45,361 bases of DNA, taken from positions 1 to 45,361 of the IMG/VR virus record IMGVR_UViG_3300044470_000063; one strand, given 5' to 3'. The position numbers and the translations under genes are program-made. The stretch is from a virus. Position 1 is the stretch's first letter. The number at the start of each line of letters is the position of its first letter. This document shows positions 20,629-28,028 of this stretch, piece by piece. A model generated the notes under the pieces. It was given only the letters and a program-made list of their open reading frames with translations, was not told where the DNA came from and searched no databases.

Positions 20629-22706
20629 CGGCGCATCCTCGCCTGATATTGGTCGGTAATTCCGCGACTGACTACGTGGGACACGCGCTGGCGCTGCACC
20701 GCAAGTTTTCGCAGACGGGGCTTTTGCGGCAGACCGTGTTGATCGACGGGGTGATTGTTCTTCTTTCCAATCCTGACATCAAGATCCTGGCGGCGGTGCC
20801 CCGGTTCGCGGTGTTCGTGTGGGACCAGATTGCAGCGGCATTTTGTGCGTACTGGCTGGAAACCGCGCCCAAGTCGTTTCCGGCTTTGACTCCTGCGCAC
20901 TTGCCCACGCTTCCGACGTTCTGGCCGCTAACCACGGATAACCCGACCTACCCGGCGACTGGTAGCGCGATGGTTACTCTTTATGACCGGCTGAACTTTT
21001 ACGCTACGCCGCAAAATGGGGTAATGACCAGCACGGTAATGTTTCAAGGACCGATTTTGTCGGTCTACGGTGAATCGCTTGTTTGGGACATCCCGACCGA
21101 ATACATCAACCCGGCGACCGGCAACCGGTGGGCGCTACTCCGGTATTTCCTTGAGGGGTATTACAACGTCAACGACCTGAACATCAACACGAAGTTGGTT
21201 AATACTTCGCAAGATGCGAACAATCTCTACGAGACGGACTACGCCGCACCGAACGTCTACGCTATTTCTCAATCCGAGGTGACAACCGGGCTTGAGTTGC
21301 CGGGTATCCGGTATCACGTGCTGCCGGAAATGGTCACGGCCTACATCCACGATGCCACGACCTACTCAGGGACGCTGTTCAAGGTGACTGAGGCTAGTGA
21401 CCAGACTTTTGACTCGGTGCCTCTTGCGATCACCCCCGCGCCACACGGAGCAAGGCTCACGCCGCCAGATTTGGGGGCAACGCCTGCCCCGGCTGGAAGT
21501 CGCCACATGGACAACATGCTCGACATCTTCACCTCGCCTGCCGCAAAGCACTATTACATCGTGCGGCTGACTGTGGATAATGCGGTAAACCATTACATGG
21601 GACTGAGCGACTACAGCTACGATCCGTCCGGTAGCGATACGGTGCTTTTCCCCGGCACGGCGCTTACTGTGGACAAAGTGCGCAAGTCGGATATGGCACT
21701 CGTTCAAATCTACAACCTGACGCCCTCGTCGCGGGATTACGTATTGCAGGGGTTCCGACCGTCTACGCCCGAGACGCTTGCCGCAGTTGGCTACCCGGAC
21801 AATCCATCCACCTACGGATGGGCGCTCAACGGGCGGCTTGTAGCGTGGGGGCAACTCAATACCGCACCGACGTTCAACATGGATCAGATTGCAGCACAGA
21901 CGCGGATTATCCCCCAAAATGGCTATGTGCTGGTTGACAGTTCTGGCAATGAGTACCCGATTCTTACGGGGTCCATACTCACACAGGACGGTTTTGGCTC
22001 CGTCATTTCGGCGATCAATGGAGGCGGGACGAGTGGCAAAGGCATGGACGTTTTCTGCCAGGCGGTCGTTTTGTGGCTTGGCACTCCTCCGTCCGGCGTT
22101 GACTGCTACACGTGGGACGGGGTGGACGCGGCAGGGCTGAAACTCTCCACGGCGCAACCGGGGCTGAGGAATGATGCTGGCATCGGCGACATGCACGTTC
22201 ACTACCCTGGCATCGGAGACAGCAACTCCGTCATGCTGCAACTTGTGCCGATACTGTCTGGTAACATCTTCGACACGGTGAACTATTCCGTCGCTCAATG
22301 CACCGTCAGATGCTCGAATTTCCGTTCACGCGACGACGTAGACGACAAGGGCGGTATCACTATCGGGGATCAGTTCTTTGTGGACAACCAGTTTGTTTTC
22401 ACTGTCACCGATGATTCGAGCGGCAGCATGGTTGCAAACGCGGTCAACGGGATCATGGCCGGCATCAACGCGCAGGGGATATACTCGGCCACCGACGCAG
22501 TGATTGTTGATTCGTCGGGAATCAGTACGTTCACGCTCACCCGTAAGGACGGCACGGCAAACAAAGCACAACTCGGATATACCTCGATATGGGGCTACCG
22601 GATGGAACAGCGGATGGTATCGGTGCAACTTGTCGGCGGCATCCCGACTCTAAGGCTGGAAGCAATCATAAACAGGTCACAATCTGTAAGCATGTTCGCT
22701 ATTTAG
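20625..22706 (+). CDS. Large tail structural protein, 693 aa
   Basis: Start ATG 20625 overlaps the previous stop (ATGA), giving 693 residues starting MTAHPRLILVGNSATDYVGH. The frame is open far upstream but that region belongs to another gene. The protein is beta-rich throughout with many Gly/Asp/Thr turns, no transmembrane segment and no enzymatic signature. Segments such as PAAKHYYIVRLTVDNAVNHY and DNQFVFTVTDDSSGSMVANA look like stacked Ig-like or tail-nozzle domains. Position after the head-closure gene suggests a tail nozzle or tail-shaft protein. Family not recognised. Confidence 0.65.
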   Translation: MTAHPRLILVGNSATDYVGHALALHRKFSQTGLLRQTVLIDGVIVLLSNPDIKILAAVPRFAVFVWDQIAAAFCAYWLETAPKSFPALTPAHLPTLPTFWPLTTDNPTYPATGSAMVTLYDRLNFYATPQNGVMTSTVMFQGPILSVYGESLVWDIPTEYINPATGNRWALLRYFLEGYYNVNDLNINTKLVNTSQDANNLYETDYAAPNVYAISQSEVTTGLELPGIRYHVLPEMVTAYIHDATTYSGTLFKVTEASDQTFDSVPLAITPAPHGARLTPPDLGATPAPAGSRHMDNMLDIFTSPAAKHYYIVRLTVDNAVNHYMGLSDYSYDPSGSDTVLFPGTALTVDKVRKSDMALVQIYNLTPSSRDYVLQGFRPSTPETLAAVGYPDNPSTYGWALNGRLVAWGQLNTAPTFNMDQIAAQTRIIPQNGYVLVDSSGNEYPILTGSILTQDGFGSVISAINGGGTSGKGMDVFCQAVVLWLGTPPSGVDCYTWDGVDAAGLKLSTAQPGLRNDAGIGDMHVHYPGIGDSNSVMLQLVPILSGNIFDTVNYSVAQCTVRCSNFRSRDDVDDKGGITIGDQFFVDNQFVFTVTDDSSGSMVANAVNGIMAGINAQGIYSATDAVIVDSSGISTFTLTRKDGTANKAQLGYTSIWGYRMEQRMVSVQLVGGIPTLRLEAIINRSQSVSMFAI

Positions 22707-22723
22707 GTAGAAATCAATCCGTC

Positions 22724-22739
22724 GCGGGAGAACACCCGC
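22724..22739 (+). other. Intercistronic hairpin
   Basis: GCGGG (22724-22728), loop AGAACA, CCCGC (22735-22739), located 5 nt before the AAAAAGGAAACG ribosome site of the next gene. Confidence 0.35.
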
Positions 22740-22755
22740 CAAAAAGGAAACGATC

Positions 22756-23730
22756 ATGGCACTCAATATGTACTCCGATTCCGCCTGCACTCAGCAGGTC
22801 TTCATGGCGCAGGCGTTCGCTGGCACCGGCGCGCAGACGGCCTTTGCTCTCACCGCGTTCGCAGGTTCCCAACTCGGCAGCGTCTACCTCGAAACGCAGA
22901 CCGCACAGACGGGTGTGACCTTCGCGGCGGGCGTTGGGTCCGGCTTCTCCGGGCTGACCGCAAGTACCCTGATTGGCTATCGCGTCATCCACAACGGCAC
23001 TTTCAGGGGCACCGTGACGGCTAACGACGCAACCACCGTCACCATTTCCGACCTGACCTACACCCAGGCGACGGCATCGACGGCGACTCTGAGCGTCTAC
23101 GCCAAGCTCACCGTGACCCTGGATTACTCCGTGGCAGCCAACACCATCACCACCGTGGCAACGCCGTCTGCCGCGCAGACCCTCCATGTCATCCCGGCAT
23201 CTGCGCTGACTGCCAACTTCGGCGGCACAGCTGGCTCGGTTGTCACCAAATCCGTACCTTTCTGGCTCAAGGCCGACAGCGGCTACGTCTACACCGGCTT
23301 GCAGATCCAGTCTCTCGACCACTCGCAGACACAGGCGGCGTTGACTCAGACCGGCGTGACCTTCGCATCGGGTGTCGGTTCCGGATTCTCCGGGCTGACC
23401 GCTGGTGCTCTGATTGGCCGCGCCTGCAATCACAACGGTGCCTTCGTCGGCACCGTGACGGCCAACACCACGACCACCGTTACCATCTCGAATCTCAGTT
23501 ACACGAACGCCACGGCAGCGCCGGCTGTCATCTACACCATCGGCTCGGCAGTCTTCGCTATCGACAGCGGCTCCGGGCCGGGTTCCTATGCTCCGGTGCT
23601 CAACCCGTCCGACATCACGACCACGGATGCGGTCAAGTTCTGGATGCAGGACACCGAGACGGTGCCCGCGAATCCGATGAACTACCCGAACCAGATCCCT
23701 TACGTGACAGGCTTCGCCGGGGTAGCGTAA
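22756..23730 (+). CDS. Tail structural protein with internal duplication, 324 aa
   Basis: A 324-residue Thr/Ala/Gly-rich beta protein starting MALNMYSDSACTQQVFMAQA. Two segments of about 58 residues are near-copies: the first from about residue 52 (QTGVTFAAGVGSGFSGLTAS) and the second from about residue 198 (QTGVTFASGVGSGFSGLTAG), each continuing with HNGxFxGTVTAN and TTVTIS. The DNA copies are also similar (from 22908 and 23347), so the duplication is fairly recent. Probably an oligomeric tail protein. No independent function evident. Confidence 0.7.
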   Translation: MALNMYSDSACTQQVFMAQAFAGTGAQTAFALTAFAGSQLGSVYLETQTAQTGVTFAAGVGSGFSGLTASTLIGYRVIHNGTFRGTVTANDATTVTISDLTYTQATASTATLSVYAKLTVTLDYSVAANTITTVATPSAAQTLHVIPASALTANFGGTAGSVVTKSVPFWLKADSGYVYTGLQIQSLDHSQTQAALTQTGVTFASGVGSGFSGLTAGALIGRACNHNGAFVGTVTANTTTTVTISNLSYTNATAAPAVIYTIGSAVFAIDSGSGPGSYAPVLNPSDITTTDAVKFWMQDTETVPANPMNYPNQIPYVTGFAGVA

Positions 23731-24435
23731 ATGTCGAGCCTGTTCAACACAGGAGCCAATGTCATTGACATCGGACTTGGTGCTTCCGAGGTCGCTACCG
23801 GTGCGGACATCTTGGGTGGCGTCTATACCGCATGGCTCAACTCGTTCAAAGGGCCAGCGGGGGGCGCGGCGGCTACGCTTGTTGCCGGGCATCTGTTCTC
23901 GTTGCTGATTATTTACACCGATGTCAACAAACAGGCATGGGAGAAAAACCCGTATCTGACGGTTGATGGTAATCCGTGGGTGCCGAATCCCCTACCGGTA
24001 GGTAATGGAACCGCCTATGCGGTAGCGACGTTCCTGACCTACAAAGAAGCGACTGAAGCGGGCTTTGTAGGAGGAACACCTCAGAACTTCGGCGGGTACC
24101 TCGGCATAGGCGGGACGTTGAGCGGGGCGCCTGTGTTTATGGTCTCCGATGGGTCGTGGGGGTGGACGGTACGAAGCAACCCACCGTTTGCCATTCAGGA
24201 CTTTCTGCTCGACTGGCCCGTGTATATATATTTTTCGGACGGTTCCCGAACGCTGCAATACCCGCCGTATACAACCGGATTCATCTGCCGCGATTCGACT
24301 GGGACTCAGTTCGCCATAAGCACCGACAACGGCTATACGTGGCACACTGTTTCCGGCGCGCCTGTGTGGACTGATGCACTAGGTAACGTTCAGGAATATG
24401 GCCCACTGGCGTGGCTGGATGGGACAGCTTTCTAG
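23731..24435 (+). CDS. Tail structural protein, 234 aa
   Basis: Begins directly at the preceding stop, starting MSSLFNTGANVIDIGLGASE. The 234-residue product has an N-terminal hydrophobic helix-like region (AAATLVAGHLFSLLIIYTDV), then aromatic beta segments (WGWTVRSNPPFAIQDFLLDW, YIYFSDGSRTLQYPPYTTGF, FAISTDNGYTWHTVSG). The 'STDNGYTWHTVSG' phrase resembles Asp-box/BNR-type beta-propeller turns, which occur in phage tail and glycan-binding proteins. A carbohydrate-contacting tail role is possible but not shown. Confidence 0.6.
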   Translation: MSSLFNTGANVIDIGLGASEVATGADILGGVYTAWLNSFKGPAGGAAATLVAGHLFSLLIIYTDVNKQAWEKNPYLTVDGNPWVPNPLPVGNGTAYAVATFLTYKEATEAGFVGGTPQNFGGYLGIGGTLSGAPVFMVSDGSWGWTVRSNPPFAIQDFLLDWPVYIYFSDGSRTLQYPPYTTGFICRDSTGTQFAISTDNGYTWHTVSGAPVWTDALGNVQEYGPLAWLDGTAF

Positions 24436-24465
24436 GCAAAGCACGGCTTATATAGGAGCGAGTAG

Positions 24466-25089
24466 ATGCCTGTAGCACCAGCATATTACTTCTATCGAAT
24501 AGTCTCAGCGTCGAGCACTGGTTTTACCGTGCAGGGGCTCAGACTCCAATACCCGCCCTATCCGGATTGGGCCGATGTCGGATCTGTCAGCGGTGCTGTC
24601 GTATCTCCGGCGATAAAGGCGCGCATCGACATCTACAACGTCATCGGCAATACCGGGGTCGGCAGCGACAACTACGCGGGGAGTCTTGGGGCCTACAGCA
24701 TTGGTGGTGAGCTGCGCACATTTCAAGCTACGCTGCACACTGGCGCTTTTGTAACGGCTTCGACCGGGATCACCGTTCCCGAGACCGGCGCGACCTACTC
24801 GTTGACCATCGGCGACGACCCGGTCTACGTAATCACCAGTTCATCGGGTATGGTCTTCACCTCTACCGATTTTGTGTCCTGGGTGCAGAAAGATAACATT
24901 CAGTCCGGCGCGCCTGGTACTCCGGCAGTCAGCGTCTCCCAGGCAGACATCGACACCTTCAACGCGGCGCACTCGGGCGACGGGCTGATTGTGACGAAGG
25001 TGGGAACGCCGAGTATACCGCCGGGAATCGCCCCGCCCCAACCAGCGCCGACACCTCCACCTATCGCCCCAGCGGTGCCAATCACATGA
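24466..25089 (+). CDS. Tail structural protein with Pro-rich tail, 207 aa
   Basis: A 207-residue protein starting MPVAPAYYFYRIVSASSTGF, with LRLQYPPYPDWADVGSVSGA (sharing the LQYPPY phrase with the gene before it), a second Asp-box-like segment (VITSSSGMVFTSTDFVSWVQ) and a Pro-rich C-terminus (GIAPPQPAPTPPPIAPAVP) typical of flexible linkers between tail components. Ribosome site TAGGAGCGAGTAG. The shared phrases indicate that this and the preceding protein are partly paralogous modules. Overlaps the next gene by 4 nt. Confidence 0.6.
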   Translation: MPVAPAYYFYRIVSASSTGFTVQGLRLQYPPYPDWADVGSVSGAVVSPAIKARIDIYNVIGNTGVGSDNYAGSLGAYSIGGELRTFQATLHTGAFVTASTGITVPETGATYSLTIGDDPVYVITSSSGMVFTSTDFVSWVQKDNIQSGAPGTPAVSVSQADIDTFNAAHSGDGLIVTKVGTPSIPPGIAPPQPAPTPPPIAPAVPIT

Positions 25090-26261
25090 AAAATGCGATC
25101 TATACGACGTTCCACGATGGCACCGGCAAGGTCTACAACTACCATACAAGTGTATGGCAGGAGACCGAGACAGCATCGTGCCGGTTCCAGCTTCTTGAGT
25201 TCCCCTACACGCTCAATGGGATAGCTGGCGCTGCGATTGATTCCGCTGCTTGCGGTGCGGTAATTTCCGTTACGTTCCTCGCAGTAGGAAACCCAGTCTA
25301 TATCCTGTGGGCGAAAAGCACGTCTACTGTCGTGACCGCCGCCGTGGCCTCTGACGGCGCGTATACCGCGTTTGCCCCGAGCACCTACTGGTCATACCTT
25401 CAACGGTTCTGGGACAACGGATGGGACAATTCGTGGAGCCTACAGCGGTATGCAGGACCGGCATCGAATGCCGACTACCTCACATGGGATGCCGCCAACG
25501 CATCCGCCTATCTCAACAACAGCATTCTCGGGATGAACCCATTGATTCAACCGGATGCTGAGTGGTGGGTTTATATCGCCCCAGACGGGAAATTGCGGAC
25601 GATCAACAACTACTATACCCCGCTGTCCTATGTAGAATTTGGCAACCTCGGGTATAACAACCCGAATTACTTTTTGTACTACTATTTCCACTTCCGGAGA
25701 GGACCGACCGACCCGGCGTATGCGGACGAGTTCCCCGCATTTCTCCGCGAGAACGTCGTCATCTATACGGTTAAATTCGCTGGTGAATCGCTCACAGACG
25801 GTTACGTCGTAAAGACTTGGCGGCCAGATGCGCAGGCATCTGGACCGGACGTGTTTTATACAGTCATGCCGGGTAGCGTAGACGTTGACAATTGGACCGC
25901 CATAGTCTCCGGATACGACACTGTGAACGGCCATCCTGTGCCCCCGGTTAACCCGTATCCTCCTGCCACCCCCGGTACTCCGTCTGCTCCGTCCGGCCCT
26001 TGGGTACCGCCCGCACCGCCGATCACTGCCGAGACAACTTTCCTCTGCGGCGGGTCGTGGTCAGAACTCGCCACCGCCCCGGCACCGTTCGCCCTTGGCG
26101 GGAGCCTCGCAGAAGTCGCCACCGCGCCAGCCCCGTTCACCACAGGCGGCTCGACGCTTGAGCGCATGGCACCGAACGCGCTGCCGGTTGTTCCTGGTTT
26201 GCCGCAACCATCCGGCAGCATGAAGGAGCGGATGTGTCTGCCGTTCAAGATAGGAGGATAG
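25086..26261 (+). CDS. Tail structural protein with C-terminal GGS repeats, 391 aa
   Basis: A 391-residue aromatic-rich protein starting MKNAIYTTFHDGTGKVYNYH, with WDNGWDNSWSLQRYAGPASN and YYYFHFRRGPTDPAYADEFP, then a Pro-rich linker (VNPYPPATPGTPSAPSGPW). The last about 70 residues contain a repeat: FLCGGSWSELATAPAP, FALGGSLAEVATAPAP, FTTGGSTLERMAP, plus SGSMKERMCLPFKIGG. The same repeat resumes at the start of the following gene. No known domain. Overlaps the previous gene by 4 nt. Confidence 0.6.
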   Translation: MKNAIYTTFHDGTGKVYNYHTSVWQETETASCRFQLLEFPYTLNGIAGAAIDSAACGAVISVTFLAVGNPVYILWAKSTSTVVTAAVASDGAYTAFAPSTYWSYLQRFWDNGWDNSWSLQRYAGPASNADYLTWDAANASAYLNNSILGMNPLIQPDAEWWVYIAPDGKLRTINNYYTPLSYVEFGNLGYNNPNYFLYYYFHFRRGPTDPAYADEFPAFLRENVVIYTVKFAGESLTDGYVVKTWRPDAQASGPDVFYTVMPGSVDVDNWTAIVSGYDTVNGHPVPPVNPYPPATPGTPSAPSGPWVPPAPPITAETTFLCGGSWSELATAPAPFALGGSLAEVATAPAPFTTGGSTLERMAPNALPVVPGLPQPSGSMKERMCLPFKIGG

Positions 26262-26265
26262 CCTC

Positions 26266-27003
26266 ATGCTGATGCGCATGACACCTGGAATATCGGTCGG
26301 TAGCGGATCTGGTGGCATTGGAGGTGGATTCATAGCCGAAATGTCGCCGACGTTTGCGACAGGCGGGGGATTCGTAGCCGTACCTATACCGCCCTTCGCA
26401 CTTGGCGGGTCAGCCGTGGAACGGATGGAAGTGCCGTTCTATGATGGTGGGGCCGCTGTCGAATTCACGCTTGTTGCAACCGAAATTGGCGGGGCGTTCG
26501 TCGCAGATTTGGTGCCCGGTGCCGCGCTACCTGCCCCGGCGTCCGCATTCTCGCTCAATGCCAAGCTACTCGCCGCCGCTGAGTATGACAATTACCCGTT
26601 CACGTCACTTTTCCGGTTGGGAACTGACGTTTACGGCATCGCCGCAGGCGGACTCTACAAACTGACCGGGGCCAACGACAACGGGGCGCAGATTACCGCC
26701 GAGATCATCAGCGGAGTGTCCACTTGCGGCTTCCCGCAGCTCAAGAACGCGCCCGACGTGTATCTCGATCTGCGCGGCGACGGTGACATTGCCATTACCC
26801 CGGTCTACGACGAAGACGATGATCCCTACGAGTTCATCGAGCCTTGCGACAATGATATGCACCTGACCACTCAGCGGGTGCAGCTCGACCGGGGCGCGGA
26901 AGGAACACACATTCAATGGCGGCTACGGAACATGGACGGGTCCAACTTCGACCTCCAATCCGTGATGGTATCGGTGCAGCCTAGAAGGAGGATTATCAAG
27001 TGA
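26266..27003 (+). CDS. Tail structural protein with N-terminal GGS repeats, 245 aa
   Basis: Starts 4 nt after the previous stop (ribosome site ATAGGAGGATAGCCTC) with MLMRMTPGISVGSGSGGIGG. The first 85 residues continue the repeat of the previous gene (FATGGGFVAVPIPP, FALGGSAVERMEVP, FYDGGAAVEF, IGGAFVADL). The rest is an independent beta domain with VYGIAAGGLYKLTGANDNGA, DVYLDLRGDGDIAITPVYDE and an acidic DEDDDPYEF. That part resembles a small propeller or receptor-side tail domain. The shared repeat implies a common origin or co-assembly with the preceding protein. Confidence 0.6.
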   Translation: MLMRMTPGISVGSGSGGIGGGFIAEMSPTFATGGGFVAVPIPPFALGGSAVERMEVPFYDGGAAVEFTLVATEIGGAFVADLVPGAALPAPASAFSLNAKLLAAAEYDNYPFTSLFRLGTDVYGIAAGGLYKLTGANDNGAQITAEIISGVSTCGFPQLKNAPDVYLDLRGDGDIAITPVYDEDDDPYEFIEPCDNDMHLTTQRVQLDRGAEGTHIQWRLRNMDGSNFDLQSVMVSVQPRRRIIK

Positions 27004-27944
27004 GTGATGTAACCGGCCAGGATTTACTCAATCAGTCGTATGCCCAAGTTCTGGCATTGCAGAGCACCATTGAGTCATCGCTGTCGAATTTGACCGCCAT
27101 TGCCAACGGGCAAAACTTGACGTGGTTCGACTTCTCCGCGACTCCAACGCCGCCAACTATTCCGCCAACTCCGGTCGCACTTGGGGCGATACCCACGTTG
27201 ACCACGCCGGCTATGACCACCGCGCCCGATTTCGGTTACACGCCGGTAGGATTCGACGCCCTACAATCGGCTGTAATGGACATTATCGACAGCGGCGGGG
27301 CCAACGTAAGCCCGACAATCCAGGATGCCGTCTATAACCAAGGAATCGAACGGGACTTGCAGACGCAGCGAATGGCCCTTGACCTTGCCGGGGCGCGGAC
27401 AGGGAGTAAAGGTTTCCGTATCCCTAACGGCATGACCACCGGGCTACAGAACCAAGTCATCCAGGAATTTGCATGGCGGAAGTCGGACCAGTCGCGCACC
27501 CTCACGCAAACCATCGGCGAACTTGTGACGCGCAACTTACAAATGGCAATTGCATCCGGGACGAGCATTCAAGAAGCTCTAGCCAACATTGCCATTAAGA
27601 CCTATGAGGTACTGCTTGACGGGCAGCGGCTTGTCCTCGAACGCTTCAAGACCCAGGCCGATGTTGCACTGGTGTCGTTCAAAGAAGAAGTGGCGACGAT
27701 CATAGCGGTGATGGAAGCCGACATTGAGACACAGAAACTCAGCATGGAGCGGCAAGGGCTGATAGTGAAAGAGTGGGAAGTCACCGTCAACGCGCTTGTC
27801 GAAAAAGGCAAATCTCAGATTGCTCAAGCCGAAACATCGAATGCGCTGATGCTGACTGCGATAGATTCGCTGGCGAAGTCTTACATCGGCATTGCACAAA
27901 CGATGGGCAACCAAGGTGTAGCCATAACTACGCACAATACTTAA
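27000..27944 (+). CDS. Helical tail/connector protein, 314 aa
   Basis: A GTG at 27000 (ribosome site AGAAGGAGGATTATCAA) overlaps the previous stop. The 314-residue product starts MSDVTGQDLLNQSYAQVLAL. A Pro-rich stretch (TPTPPTIPPTPVALGA) is followed by long helices (LQTQRMALDLAGARTGSKGF, KTYEVLLDGQRLVLERFKTQ, VATIIAVMEADIETQKLSME). The helical, coiled-coil-like C-terminal half suggests an internal virion protein or a tail stem. Position just before the ejection-protein genes fits that. No signature motif. Confidence 0.6.
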   Translation: MSDVTGQDLLNQSYAQVLALQSTIESSLSNLTAIANGQNLTWFDFSATPTPPTIPPTPVALGAIPTLTTPAMTTAPDFGYTPVGFDALQSAVMDIIDSGGANVSPTIQDAVYNQGIERDLQTQRMALDLAGARTGSKGFRIPNGMTTGLQNQVIQEFAWRKSDQSRTLTQTIGELVTRNLQMAIASGTSIQEALANIAIKTYEVLLDGQRLVLERFKTQADVALVSFKEEVATIIAVMEADIETQKLSMERQGLIVKEWEVTVNALVEKGKSQIAQAETSNALMLTAIDSLAKSYIGIAQTMGNQGVAITTHNT

Positions 27945-27951
27945 ATCGCCA

Positions 27952-27980
27952 TTGTCAAGCATAATTTTACGTGCTATAAA
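27952..27980 (+). promoter_or_regulatory. Promoter of ejection-protein operon
   Basis: TTGTCA (27952-27957), a 17-nt spacer, and TATAAA (27975-27980); 5 of 6 consensus in both boxes. A symmetric AATCAATCCAGTTGATT follows the -10. The same AATCAATCCAGT occurs in the promoter at 9058. Confidence 0.65.
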
Positions 27981-28004
27981 TCAATCCAGTTGATTGACGG
28001 TCTA

Positions 28005-28028
28005 GTGCCCGCCGACGCGGAGGAATAA
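28005..28028 (+). promoter_or_regulatory. Leader hairpin overlapping the ribosome site (ejection operon)
   Basis: AGTGCCCGC-CGAC-GCGGAGGAA just before ATG 28029. CCGC pairs with GCGG, placing the base of the stem against the AGGAG Shine-Dalgarno. Related elements lie at 12083 and 35207. Confidence 0.5.

Noticed and set aside
21568-21580. TGTGGATAA, a DnaA-box-like sequence
   Set aside because: It is inside a tail-protein coding frame with no non-coding context; probably chance.
22714-23892. 392-codon - strand frame
   Set aside because: Shadow of the repetitive tail protein; biased composition (RCREG, GRDGG).
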